Assembly (NCBI GenBank): GCA_905250885.1
Contig: CAJNOQ010000323.1
Coordinates: 1-54,940 of the forward strand
Length of the DNA: 54,940 nt
Origin: Didymodactylos carnosus
Taxonomy: Eukaryota > Rotifera > Eurotatoria > Philodinida > Philodinidae
Reading direction: 5' to 3'
In this document: positions 1-11,175 of the stretch, piece after piece
How the letters are laid out: each line of letters begins with the position of its first letter
How positions within the stretch are numbered: the stretch's first letter is position 1
The notes under the pieces: model-generated
What the model saw: only the letters and a program-made list of their open reading frames with translations
What the model was told of the DNA's origin: nothing
The model's database searches: none
Position numbers and translations under genes: made by a program

Positions 1-197
1 GACGAAATGAGACGTCTCCGAGCTCTCGAAGAGCTTTTCTCATGAAACAGCATTCAATTTACGGAAGGTCCCATACCACCAAAATCGGGACAATTAATGG
101 GCAAACAAGAAAAATATGCTCTTGGGACCTTCCGTAAATTCAATGCTGTTTCATGAAAAAAGTTCTTAGAGAGCTCGGAGACGTCTCATTTTGTCCA
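1..197. repeat. Foldback (inverted-repeat) element, left end cut by the window
   Basis: Positions 1-73 are repeated in inverted orientation at 124-197 with only a few mismatches. The shared core includes GAGACGTCTCCGAGCTCTC and a block ending ACGGAAGGTCCCA. The spacer is about 50 bp. There is no coding capacity, so it looks like a non-autonomous foldback DNA element (MITE). The left terminus and any target-site duplication lie outside the window, so the superfamily cannot be assigned. Confidence 0.75.
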
Positions 198-944
198 AAA
201 ATCTTTGCTCTATTTGAATAAACTAATGATAAAAGGTTCAATTATATTTGTACACAAGAAAGTCAATAAATACACAGGAGGTAAGTTTTTTTTGGATCAC
301 GCTGTATATGCGATTGTACCGTATAGTAGCTAATTTTTCAACGTCATCCAACACAAAAAAGTCATTAAAAATTTTGCTCAATGCGCTGAGAAAGAAGTTA
401 CTAGTTGCATCACCACAGAAATTTTTTTGTTTTTATCTAAAACGCTTTTAATAAAAAACCAATAACAAACGGTTGATACAAAGCAAAAAAGCACTGTCGT
501 CAAGGAGCACAAACGATTTATTTCATAGACATTAAACATAGCAAAAAAGGGTAAGTCACTCTCTTTGATTTCGCCTGCACATAAATGTACAAACAGGAGC
601 TAAAAGAAGTTAATGCTCGATATTTGAATAAAGAAAGACTTCTTTGCTGTATAGTTGCGAAATGTCTTCGTAGAAGTGCCGTTTTTAACGACAAACTGAT
701 ACTCAAATTTTTGTGTTGGTTACTAAAGTAGTCAAGAAAGAAAAGATATTTAAGAATGGCATCTGTTGTGTCAAATAGTAAAAAAGAACCACCTTCAACT
801 TTTTCGATAGTCGCGCGCACAAATAAGTATTCTTCAAGTTCCACAGGTAAGAGCACCTAATAAATTCTTTGAATTTTTTATTAAACAAAAAACACAAAAA
901 TATGTCTAAAAGAGTGTTAATTTGTTTTGTTCTTGTATGTTTTG
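198..944. other. Intergenic, no gene seen
   Basis: AT-rich sequence downstream of CCT8, which is on the minus strand and ends at 945. It should hold the CCT8 3' UTR and polyadenylation site. Short open frames on both strands have no recognisable domain and a composition typical of random AT-rich DNA. No RNA gene seen. Confidence 0.5.
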
Positions 945-2760
945 TTAATCATCGTTATCCCATCCCTTATTCTCTTTTGGTTTTGGACCACCTGCTGGCT
1001 TAGCACAAATAATTTCATCGACACTTAAAACAGTACACGCTGCTTTTGTTGCAAATAATAATGCCCATTTTTTTGTGATATACAAATCATATAATGCATT
1101 CAGTTTCATATCACTTGTCTCGCATGTTATATCAATTGGTTGTGTTGTTCGTTCTTTTGTTATTGCTTGATTGCTTCCGATTAAAAATCCAAGATTTTTA
1201 TTATCTTGATGGCCAACATATAATTTAGCCAATATTTCTGTACTTTTGCATCCAGAATTTTCTGCCAATATTTTTGGTATACAATCAAATGTTTCAGCAT
1301 AACGTTTAATAGCATACTGTTCAATACCGGGACATGTTTGTGCATACGTTGTCAGTTGTTGTGCCAATTCAATTTCTGCTGCACCACCGCCAGGTAACAA
1401 AGCTTGCTCTTTAGTTAATGCTTTAAAATTATTAACGGCATCATCTAAAGCGCGTTCACAATCATCAAGAATTTGTTCAGTTGACCCACGAAGTATAATA
1501 GTTGATATCGTTGACTTTTGATGTTTAAATACAACTATTGATGTATCACCGATTTCATCTAGATAAATATTATCACAATAACCAATTTCTTCATGGGTTG
1601 GAGTACGCAATTTAGGTAAAACCACAGCATCGATTGTTTTTGCTACACGACGTAAATCAAATTTTGACATTAAACGTACGGCCATGATTTGATATTTATT
1701 TAAGAAATGTAATGCCATTTCACCTAAAATGGAGAATGTAAAGTGAACTAAAACAAGATAAATGTAATACAAAAACAGTTTACCTATTTTACCACCGCTG
1801 ACAATAACATTAATACCAGAATCATGTATCGCTTTTATTTGTGATTCAATTCCTGTTTCTTCATCTTTTGAAAATGACAATAATTCATCAGCTGATTTCA
1901 ACAGCACAGTCCCTTTTGTTTCCGTTACTTGTATATCAATTGGACAACTATAAACAGCTATCTTCGCTTGTTGTACCTTTGTTACTTCACTATCAATTTC
2001 ACGCTTGAGAACCATACCGGATACCATCGATGATTGTAATAAACCACCACCTAATATTTTGCATACACGAACATTGTCGACATTAAAACTATGCGTACCA
2101 TCATTAGATACCACTAAACAGGCACGCGTGACTAATTCGCCTAAAAACTCATGATAACCGAATAATTTACTACTAATCGCTGTTTGTAATATTTTTGATA
2201 TTAGTGCATCATGTTCATTCAAATTATCTTTTGTTAATTTAATACCCACATCTAATTCTAATTTTGGGAGTATTTCTAATGCTTTTGACATTGCTAACAG
2301 ATAACCGTCAATAATTTCACTCTGTGATAAACCCATACGTAATAGATCTTCAGCATTCTCTAACAATTTACTGGCAAATAGAATGACATAATTTGTACCG
2401 TCACCCACTTCTTTTTCTTGCATTTCACTCGCTAACATGAGAATTTTAGCGGCTGGATGAACAACATCTATTTCACGTAAGATGGATGCAGCATCATTAG
2501 TGACAAATAATTTTTCAATATGATTAATAACCATTTTATTTAAACCATTTGGACCAAAACTACTCGATGTTGTTTCGCATAATTCTTTACAAGCATTTAT
2601 ATTACGATAAACGGCTTCATCAAGACCTAAACAACGGGAATATTTTCTCTATTGTTTGATGGAAATATAATTCATCAAAATAATAATTACCGTGCATATA
2701 CTTTGCTCCTTCTTTCATCATCGAGGCAAAGCCCGGTGCTTTTGGTACACGCATAGCCAT
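945..2760 (-). CDS. CCT8: CCT8, T-complex protein 1 subunit theta
   Basis: Theta subunit of the cytosolic TRiC/CCT chaperonin, which folds actin, tubulin and other substrates using ATP. Three exons on the minus strand: 2760-2691, 2626-1784, 1723-945, joined by introns of 64 and 60 bp with GT/AG ends. The joins stay in frame and give 563 residues, close to the 548 of human CCT8. Recognisable blocks: N-terminal RVPKAPGFASMMKEGAK; GPNGLNKMVINH; the group II chaperonin ATP-site motif GDGTN near residue 98; NVDNVRVCKILGGG in the apical half; LPGGGAAEIELA near 417; and the acidic tail ending GWDNDD. The start ATG at 2760 gives the conserved N-terminus. A TTTTAG acceptor lies 40 nt upstream and could be a trans-splice or 5'-UTR splice site. 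The 60-bp intron is stop-free and in frame, so naive gene callers will read through it. Identification is near certain from family knowledge. Confidence 0.95.
1724..1783 (-). other. 60-bp in-frame, stop-free intron of CCT8
   Basis: Begins GTAAAC and ends CCATTTTAG on the minus strand. It is a multiple of three and has no stop codon, so reading through would insert 20 hydrophobic residues between GGKIG and EMALHF. Removal restores the conserved CCT8 run (GGKIGEMALHFLNKYQ), so it is almost certainly spliced out. Confidence 0.85.
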
Positions 2761-3419
2761 TCTTCTTTTTTGATCAGGACGGAAATCTAGATAATTTGAT
2801 CTAAAATTAGAGAGAAAGTAAGCAAAGAAGTTAAAAACTTTGTCAGAGTTCTTTTGTAACAATGACAAATCTTCAATGTAAATTCATTTACAATCGGCAA
2901 AATTAAACGAAACAAACAGACAAGCACAAGCAACTAACAGGCGAAATAAACAAATCAGAATTGCTCATAAAACCACCAACAGCTCACCACGGTGTTAGAT
3001 TGTTGTTATGGATTAGTCATCATAAAAAAGCACTTAAAGAAATATAAAGGTAAAAGAAAATAGACTATTTATAAAAAGAAAATATTTAGGAAGACTGAGC
3101 AAATAGGCTAAATAGTATACGTATGATGTGTATAACATTTACTAGCGCCATCTTTTTTTCTACGGGCGCGCACGGCGTTTTTCGTTACTTCCATGCCCAA
3201 GCGCAAGTGCGTACTGAAACTATATTAAAGCATAGATGATTGAAGAAAAAACATTTTACTCTGTATGTTTACGAGGAAATTTTGATAAAGTTACATAGTT
3301 GTGGAAAGAATGAACAAAAGTGATACACAGATGCTAAGAGAAAAAAGCACATTTTTAGAACAATATATATTTTTAGATTACTATCAAGTAAGTTTGCCAC
3401 TGGGACCTCTTGATTGTTT

Positions 3420-3873
3420 TGTTGTGTACGTAAAATAACTTTTCTTAATTCTAGTAATTCGAAATAATCTGCTTCTTCAAGAAGTTGATTTTTGAAGTCA
3501 TTAATTCTAAAGAATATATCGAAACAAACATGGATCTCGATCGAAAAAGTAGTGTCCATGTTCATCTCGTGTCCACAATTCTGTTGGGTTTTTAAGCACA
3601 TTAACTAATTTTGATCTAGAATATCTGATTAAAGTAGAGTACAATATCATAAAATGTGAGCCGCTGACATTCAAAGTAATGATAGACCGATCACTTTCTT
3701 CATATCCTTTAATTCGACATTGTCGATAACGATATTTATCTCGTGTTTTATAACCATGCAAAGACGTGATTGAATCCAATACTGAATAAACGTGGTGAAA
3801 AAACTGAATTTCTTCTAGCTTTAAGCAGGTTAGTCTGTGAATTAGCTCAAATTTTACTTTTGAATATGTCATT
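3420..3873 (-). pseudogene. Broken KCTD-like BTB/T1 domain
   Basis: The minus strand encodes a tetramerisation-type BTB fold: SDRSIITLNVSGSHF, then RDEHGHYFFDRDPCLFRYIL, immediately followed by a stop. The expected continuation DFKNQLLEEADYFELLELR appears directly downstream in another frame. In KCTD8/12/16-type proteins about ten residues (the DYLRD...VLP stretch) join these two blocks. Here they are missing and the frame is shifted, which fits a small deletion. The TTTAG at the break resembles an acceptor, but using it would remove the conserved RYIL block. No complete upstream start or downstream coding region was found. Most likely a decayed KCTD copy, less likely a gene with a mis-assembled base run. 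Confidence 0.6.
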
Positions 3874-3899
3874 TTCACCTGGCATGATGTAAACAGCAA

Positions 3900-4798
3900 A
3901 GATTAAGCCTAATGAGATCTTGTTTAAAGAGTCAAAGTCAAATCAGAATTTTAATCAAGCATTACTCTCAAATATCTCGATCAGATAATATTTGGAAAAA
4001 TTTGTTGTTCTCGGTTTTAAAATTTTGAAACAAAATGGCGCAAAATAATTTCTATGAGAAAATAATATTAATTTTAACATTTTTCCGAGGCTTTTGGAAG
4101 TACTCCTCGCCAAAAATAGAAAATCTTCTGGGTTATCGAGTGTGAAGAATACGAAAAGGCACTTTTCAGCAACTCAAAATCAACTTTATTTTTTTTCCAA
4201 TGATATGATTTCTTGATTGAGATTTATGCTTTTCAGTAAACAATGCTCTACAAGAATACGAGTGTCAAAAGTTTTTCGTTTTTCTTACTTATTCCGAAGA
4301 TCAAATGACTCTGGATAAAGGTCAATTTTCATCTCTGTATTGAAGACGTTAAACAAAAATCAGATGATTCGATTTAGCGTTTAGTAGCGTCGGTTCAATC
4401 AGAAACTATATGCAAATCCTCGTGGAAATATAACAAACGAAAAAATCGACTTTTATTAATCTTTCCATTAAACCTAATTGTCGTATGTGATCAGCCACTG
4501 AGCCACGATGCGTTCCTATTCAGAATAGACAACGGAGTGTTAGTCAGCATAAAATGCTACATCGAACAATACAGGATTCTGCAAATATGTTTTCCTTCTC
4601 TAGACGGTATATTCCACGAAATCTCATGCTGAGCGCAAAGTCCAATTTTGGGTTTCAGATTGAATTGTCATAACAAAATCACATATTTAAAAGTTAAATT
4701 TGAGATGATTACGGGCTCCTCTTTTTCCAATTATCAGAAATTAACTCTTACGTTAAACTGACAAAAAAAGTCTTAATGATGATATAATCCACTTCGAT
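3900..4798. other. Intergenic, no gene seen
   Basis: Low-complexity AT-rich DNA with no open frame of recognisable family, no RNA gene and no clear repeat arms. It lies upstream of the KCTD-like remnant. Confidence 0.4.
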
Positions 4799-4950
4799 TA
4801 GGCATGCACTAATCCGATAGTTCGGTCACCGAACGGCTCGCAACCGAACATTTTTAATGTGGAAATAAAAAAGTTTTTCCTGTTATATCCGTCATCGGTT
4901 ATGATCGATTTCGGTTATATCGGTTAAAAACCAAAACCGATGTATGCCTA
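4799..4950. repeat. Short hAT-like element remnant with TAGGCAT ends
   Basis: The ends read TAGGCATGCA and, inverted, TAGGCATACA. The interior holds several palindromic CGGTT/AACCG words. The termini match those of the much better preserved foldback at 23125-23542, which has an 8-bp duplication. No target duplication is visible here, so this is an old copy and assignment rests on the ends only. Confidence 0.45.
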
Positions 4951-5515
4951 GTATATTTGTAGTAGTTAGAACTTTTATGGAACTCCTTCGAATAGTTTCC
5001 AAGCGAAGGAGGAGTATAAGTTTTATACTCAAAACCCTAGCGTTTTGTTGTTTTTTACCTCCCTCTTGTAATTGTGATCTTAACTAAATAAATAATGGCA
5101 GTGATCATGATTGCAAGTTTGTCTAATGGAGCCCAGTTATAACCTTAGAGCTTTTATGTAAAATCTTAAAATCGTTCTTGTTATGTATCATGATCTTCAA
5201 ATTATTCAGGGCCTTATTTACAATTTAACAGCCTCTGGTTATTATCTTAAGAATACATAGTATCTTTCGTTATGGTCTTGAAACTGTACAAGGTTTACAG
5301 TTATGACCCTAAAACTGCTTCGAGGCCTATAATTATTATCTTTTTTGCTCAGAGAAATGTCGTTGGTTTTTATTGAAAACCGATGATTAATCGCAGTTAT
5401 CGGAATAATTAATAGTCGACAGGAGTTCCATCTAACGAAGCTGCTCTGACAATATTTTTCTGATTAATATAATATAGAACAAATGGGATTATATGGTTCA
5501 TTTCGGTATCCGCAG

Positions 5516-5900
5516 CAGAGCCCTGCAGGTTAAACCTAACCTAATCTAATCTTATAGGTTAGGTTAGGATTAGGTTATAAAAGTTATAGATCAAGTTAAC
5601 TTACAGATTGTGTTTTAATTTTTTTCGATTTCTTTCTACTTTTGAGGAAGCGAAATTTTTTTCTGATTTTGACTCACCCACGTCCTAATTCTTTGAAAGA
5701 CAAAAATTCAATGACATATATGTTTCCTTTGACAACTATGTCAGCTAACGTTCTGTGGGTGGAAAACAAAAAATCACAGGATAGGATAGGTTAGGTTAGG
5801 ACTAGGTTACCGACTTTATAGATTAGGTTGGTATTAGGTTGTGAAATTTTTTATAGATTGGGGTATAGGTTGCCAAAAACTGGCAACCTGCAGGATTCTG
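5516..5900. repeat. Small inverted element rich in GGTTAGG words
   Basis: The termini are inverted copies: CAGAGCCCTGCAGGTT at the left, and the complement of CAGAATCCTGCAGGTT at the right. Between them lie clusters of AGGTTAGG and GGTTAGGATTAGG, irregularly spaced. The bounded ends suggest a non-autonomous DNA element with a simple repeat core, not telomeric DNA. No target duplication was found. Confidence 0.45.
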
Positions 5901-6703
5901 GTCCACAGGAAGGTTCATATCTTATTACTATTTTCGTTTATGCTTAATCAATAAAAAAGTTTTTTCTTCACTATAAAACATTGGAAATCGTTGTTGTATT
6001 TGAATAATCAGCGGTCTCATATATAAGATAATAAACGTAAGTATTTTAAACTGTTTATTGGATTGTTAACTTCAATTGATCCATGTTGAATCGTATTCAT
6101 TTTATTTTATTGACCTCTAACTTGATCTATAGATCTCTTTCTCTCTCATCTTTCAAAGGGTCAAATTACTGTTCAAATGAATAAAAAAAAAATTATTCAT
6201 CATTGTCTTATGAAACCACAGATTTTGATATTAACAATTCAGGCTATTCTTTTTCATTTCTATATAGAATAGATATCATGGATCAATATTTTACACTTTG
6301 AAAATCAACAAAAAAAGAGAATAGAACAATATGGACATCAACGGACAATTTATATATGATCTCTGAAGTTTCTTGATTATTCTTATGTAGACATAAAAAT
6401 GGGTTAGAAAGTTAAAGTCAATTTCATTTAAAACGTCAAACTGTCAAAGGCAAACGTTGGACTTGTTCTTGACTATACACACATAAGTATGTAATAAAAC
6501 CATTGATCATCGATACAATACATACTATTTTCTTCTAATAGATCTAAAGAATAATCAACAATAATATTTAGTTGTATCCAGAGAGATTTTAACAAAAAAA
6601 TTTATCAATTATTTTAAGAAGATATTTTGGTGAATAGATGATAAGTTAAAAGATAAACAAGCATATTTTAACTAATTATCGTATTAATTATGTTTGCCTT
6701 TAT

Positions 6704-6705
6704 AG
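6704..6705 (+). promoter_or_regulatory. Splice acceptor 2 nt before an ATG
   Basis: TTTGCCTTTATAG ends directly before AC-ATG at 6708. No cis donor is needed to explain the coding frame, so this is a candidate spliced-leader (or 5'-UTR) acceptor. It favours the ATG at 6708 over the in-frame ATG at 6690, which lies inside the acceptor tract. Confidence 0.45.
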
Positions 6706-6707
6706 AC

Positions 6708-7567
6708 ATGAAAATGCTGACAGTTATTATTCTGTTAGTTTTATCATTATTCCCCGTTGTTTTTCCACGATGTGATAGAACAATCACTGATAATATACCA
6801 TTGAAAACAAAAATCCAAGATTCACCATATATTGTGTATGGAATGCCGATGAATAAAATAATGGAACAATATATACCAAATTTGTTCAATGTTACGTTTC
6901 GTGTTGATTGTATCTTAAAAGGAAAGTCAATGGATAGAATTATCAATATTATTCAAGCTGGTGGTAATATTCAATAAATAACTGTTATACTGAAATATTT
7001 TGCTTGGTATGATTTTAGGACCATTATTAGGTAGAAAATTTTGTCAAGACTTGGACGTAGGTCGACAATATCTTGTTTTTATTGAAAAATTTTTCCATAT
7101 ATTTCGGCCAAGTGATTTTCAAGAAATTGAATTCGATAATATAACAGCACAAATGTTAGAAAAAACATGTGGTTTAGCTGCTATTCCACCAAATGGATAT
7201 AATTCAACAATTATTGATCAATGTCCACTTGTATCCGTTGGCTGTACGACTAGTAAGTTTCATAATCTTTGATAAATAGAGTTTCGCTTTACATTCACAC
7301 ATATATCATATGTTTTTAGATTCGAAGATGAATTTTAGTTTATTGTCGAAAGAAATCGTAACTATAGGAACGACACAACAAATAGAATTTGGCTTACAAA
7401 AGAATTTAACAGAATTGTTTTCAAATCCACTTGGTAAAATTCAACTTAAAGAATCAAATGATAAATCATTATTTTCGGATGTTGATGCACATAGTAATAC
7501 TTCAATTCTTTATTCAAATATTCTACTTCTTATTGTAGTTTCAATCAATTTTCTAGTGGAAAAATGA
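6708..7567 (+). CDS. Secreted or GPI-anchored six-cysteine protein, possibly NTR/TIMP-like
   Basis: Exons 6708-6963, 7019-7252 and 7320-7567, with introns of 55 and 67 bp. The join is in frame and gives 245 residues. It opens with a signal peptide (MKMLTVIILLVLSLFPVVF) and ends in a hydrophobic tail before FLVEK, which suggests a GPI-anchor signal or a C-terminal membrane segment. The mature part has six cysteines (PRCD, RVDC, KFCQD, KTCG, DQCP, VGCT) and blocks such as SPYIVYG, NVTFRVDCILKG, GRQYLVFIEKF and TCGLAAIPPN. Order and spacing recall netrin-type (NTR/TIMP) OB folds, where an N-terminal Cys follows the signal peptide and a later 'G.YLVF' strand is typical. That resemblance is inference; I cannot name the family. 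Several N-glycosylation sequons (NVT, NIT, NST) are present. Confidence 0.7.
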
Positions 7568-9737
7568 TTTTTGAACATTAAACATTTGTCATGTAGTGAT
7601 CATTGATTATAGTTTTCCTCTGTATTAAAACTAAGTAACAAGAATAAATCACAGAGAAGAAGAATTCGATCCAAATTTCAAGAATACTAATTGTTTTTTT
7701 AAAAACAGCTGCATGTCTTTTGTATAAGTAGTTGCTCTTTTAAAAACTGAATTGCAATAATTTGGTGTGATCATTGATGTATATCTACTGAACGGCATAG
7801 TTCATTTTTTATCTATTAAAAAATTCCATTTTCTTTTACGGATCATCGGTCAAAATCTATTTTCATTTGTAAAAATATATATACATCATGAAAATTGACA
7901 AATCTCGTCGAAGTTCATCCATCGTTCAACGTTAATTGCCAATATATGATTAGAAAGGTGAAAAAATAACATTAAACATGTTAAAGTCGGCTAATAGGCC
8001 AGTGAAACAGTTCAGCAAAAAAAATATGACGTGAGACTCTCTGTATTTTCTGAAAATTTTTTTTAAAAGCGACAAAATTCTCAAGCTTTAGATAAGATAC
8101 GACTAGTTTTATGTAGAATTTTCTTCTCTTTTGAATAGTATATCTTATCTGATTTTTATTTACCTTGCAACTTAAAAATTAACTATTTTTTCTAAAATTT
8201 GTTTTTAGTTTAGTTTAATCTATATTTATTATGATATTCGCCTATTTATATATAATATGCACCTCCAACTTTTACAATCAACTAGTGTCAGAAAAAGAAT
8301 GTCAACAACTGTCGATGATATTTTACAGTAGAAATTGAAAAAAAAAAGATTTTCTTATCATCGTGAACAAGCAAATATTAATTTTTATTGTATCTTAAGG
8401 GATAACTTTGAATAAAATTTGCTCGGATACAACATGTACGATTGCATATATTTCCACATATTTGATTTCATTTAATCTCTAGGGATGGAGTGAAAATTCT
8501 ACACATGGTACTTACGTGTGTCTCGTTGAAACTCGAACAAAATAGAATATAGAAGTTATTACAGGCAGATCTTTTGCCTAAGCTACGTTCATCTTTCAGG
8601 ATAATCCTTGATCATACACATCTCGTTTCTATTCCTATGTTGACTGAATTAAGAATATTTTCAGAAAAAGCAGACATTCATCCATCAGACAACTAATACT
8701 AATGGATTTCTATCTATTCGGTGGACTGACTTTATTATTCTCCTCCATTGTTGTTTCTCTAACTTTCTTGAGAATCTCTATTATTATCCACTAAGTCCAC
8801 GAACAACTCATTATTTGGAAATTTATAAAATCGAATTTTAATTTTAATTAATCTAAAATGCTGGAAGATAATTACATCACAAATCTACCATTTTAGCTAA
8901 AATTATCCAGACTAAAACTGAAAATTTCGGGATAACAAGCTTTCGATGAGATAGAATGATTTTAAAATTTTCAAGACATGTATCTGGATGCTATTTGATC
9001 GAAAGAATCTAAATATATGCGCTGCACTAAGATTGACGATTAGTGGTTCAAAAATAAGTCAGTCATACCTCAAAAAGGTCGTTTTGGATCAACAAAGGCT
9101 ATCTTTGAGTATGTAAAAAGTACAACGCTACTATACAATGAAAGCAATTTACTCAAAGATGAGTAGAAGAAAGGCTAGTAGAATTGCGATCATTAGTAGT
9201 GGTTGTTGATGATACATGGTATGTTTAATCTGTACAATGAGTCTCAAAATTTTTCAATAATCTCTATTTTTGATTTTTCCTTGTTCATGATAACTACACA
9301 AAATCCGATAAGTGATTTAAGCAGCTGAACGAGTTTTTTATTAGAGTTTCGTTGTTTGTTAAAAACTGGAACTTTAGAAAAATCAAATTTTGAGTCAACA
9401 CAAATTTTTGAGTTTGGTTGAAAATTTTCTGCAAACAACGTTATTGAATAGAGCAACCATTTCTGGAATCAATTAACTCTGATCATCTTCGTTTCTTTTC
9501 TGAAATATGTTAATTATAAAGTTGTTTTGAGATAAAATAACCATAGTTTTTGTGTAAGTTCTTTTCTCGTGTACATCGACAAATTAAACACCTAGATAGT
9601 GTTTAATTTCACACTACGAAGTAGAGTCTTACTAGGACAACGCTGGTTTTTTTGTTTAAAAAACTGATAATTTACTTCATCTTAATGTGTTAAAAATAAA
9701 CTGTTTTGTATGTATACAACTGTATACTGTGTATAGA
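7568..9737. other. Intergenic, no gene seen
   Basis: About 2.2 kb of AT-rich sequence after the secreted-protein gene. No family could be recognised in any frame, and no tRNA-like cloverleaf or long inverted repeat was noticed. It probably includes the 3' UTR of the gene ending at 7567. Confidence 0.4.
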
Positions 9738-10055
9738 TTAGGTAATGTGAAGTAAGCTCAGGAAATCCAAGTGACTTTCCCCACATTACCTAACACTCTA
9801 AGGTGAGGCAAGGTAAGGTCAGGAAATCTAAATGAATTTCCTCACCTTACCTCACATTGTAGGCAAGGTCAAGACACTTTATAGTATGTATAATTCAAAT
9901 CCGCTGGCTACCATACAGTCTCATGCTGAAGGTAGATACCTGATGTGAGGTTTGTATACAATGTGAAACTTTTGAATTTCCTGACCTTACCTAACCAAAG
10001 GCTTTCCCGACCTTGCCTCACCTTACCTACCTAAGAGTGTTAGGTGATGGTAAGG
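9738..10055. repeat. Cluster of inverted TTAGGTAATGTG / GGTAAGGT words
   Basis: Repeated short words such as TTAGGTAATGTG, AGGCAAGGTAAGGTCAGGAAAT and their complements (CACATTACCTAA, CCTGACCTTACCT) alternate across about 300 bp, forming several nested hairpins. The outer edges (GATTAGGTAATG and GTGTTAGGTGATGG) hint at one degraded foldback element. No coding content. Confidence 0.5.
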
Positions 10056-11175
10056 ATATATATATTTATATGAACAGTATATCACCCTTACCGTACCATA
10101 TCCTAAAACTAAGTAACAATACTTTATCTAATGTATCCCTTTGCAAACAAATAGTTTTCGAAAAAAGTTTATATACATACAATGTGAAAATTTTGAATTT
10201 TCAGGAAATGGGAATGTCCAATATACTCAGACAACATGGAATATAAAATTCTATTCGATAGCGTAATTTTATTAGAACTACTTTTCTAAGCTTTTATATA
10301 CTATTAAATATACGATTGGTTTAGTCGACAAATTCTTTAATAGTATTAAATTTAAGTGAGGAAGGTAGGAATAGGGGTTGCTCATTACTGTTAGTGTTAC
10401 CAGTAACAAATAACAAAATAGCAAAGTAACAACATGTACTACTTTGTTAGTAACAAGATTTTTTTCAGAAAACAGATATCTATCATTCTTGAAGTGTTCT
10501 CCAGATTTTAGATAAAATTTTCAACTTCAGCAAATGTCATATAGCTCTTCTCAAATTGTTTGGTTCTCCATTACCACAATAAAATAATAAATGTTGAAGT
10601 ATCAGCATAATACAAAACGTCAAAAACAGAATGGAGTTAACTTCTTGTTTGGTGAACAGATGGTTACAAACAGCTTGATACGTGCAACTATGACATTTCC
10701 TCAAGGAAATGAGATTTGAACAACATCAGTTAAAATCAGACTACGTATTGTTTCGAATTGTCAAAAAGACGATTTTAATAGAAGCATTTGTTTGGAAGGA
10801 ACATGGGGCTCTAAGTTAGAAAAAGAGAGCCACTTTCTTAGATCAGATTGCTAATTCGAAGGGAAAAGTTGTTTTATTTCTGGGTAGATCCTTCTATAGT
10901 ATAAACATGTGTTCAGTAGAAGAGAAAAAATACGAACGAGTAACCAAACCAACGCACATGTTTGTTCGGCTGATTTCCCCACGCGAGTATGATAGTAGCT
11001 AGCAAATGTACATCGTTGTTCTTCTTTCTTTAAAAAGAATGAACACCTATTTTCTAAAAAAATTTTTTTTTTTTTGTTACTTCACCAAGTCTTTGGTACT
11101 TTATTACTACTGTTAACAAGTAACAGTTTCGTCACTACAACTAATGTTAATGAGACATCCTCTTATTGCCTACTC

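Noticed and set aside
518..897. Overlapping minus-strand frames downstream of CCT8
   Set aside because: No domain, biased to Phe/Leu/Lys as expected of AT-rich noncoding DNA, and no splice-consistent extension.
3269..3600. Functional second exon for the KCTD-like gene via the TTTAG at about 3507
   Set aside because: Splicing there would delete the conserved FFDRDPCLFRYIL block just upstream; a deletion/frameshift explains both halves better.
5540..5870. Interstitial telomere array
   Set aside because: GGTTAGG words are irregular, on both strands and confined between inverted ends; not a uniform telomeric tract.
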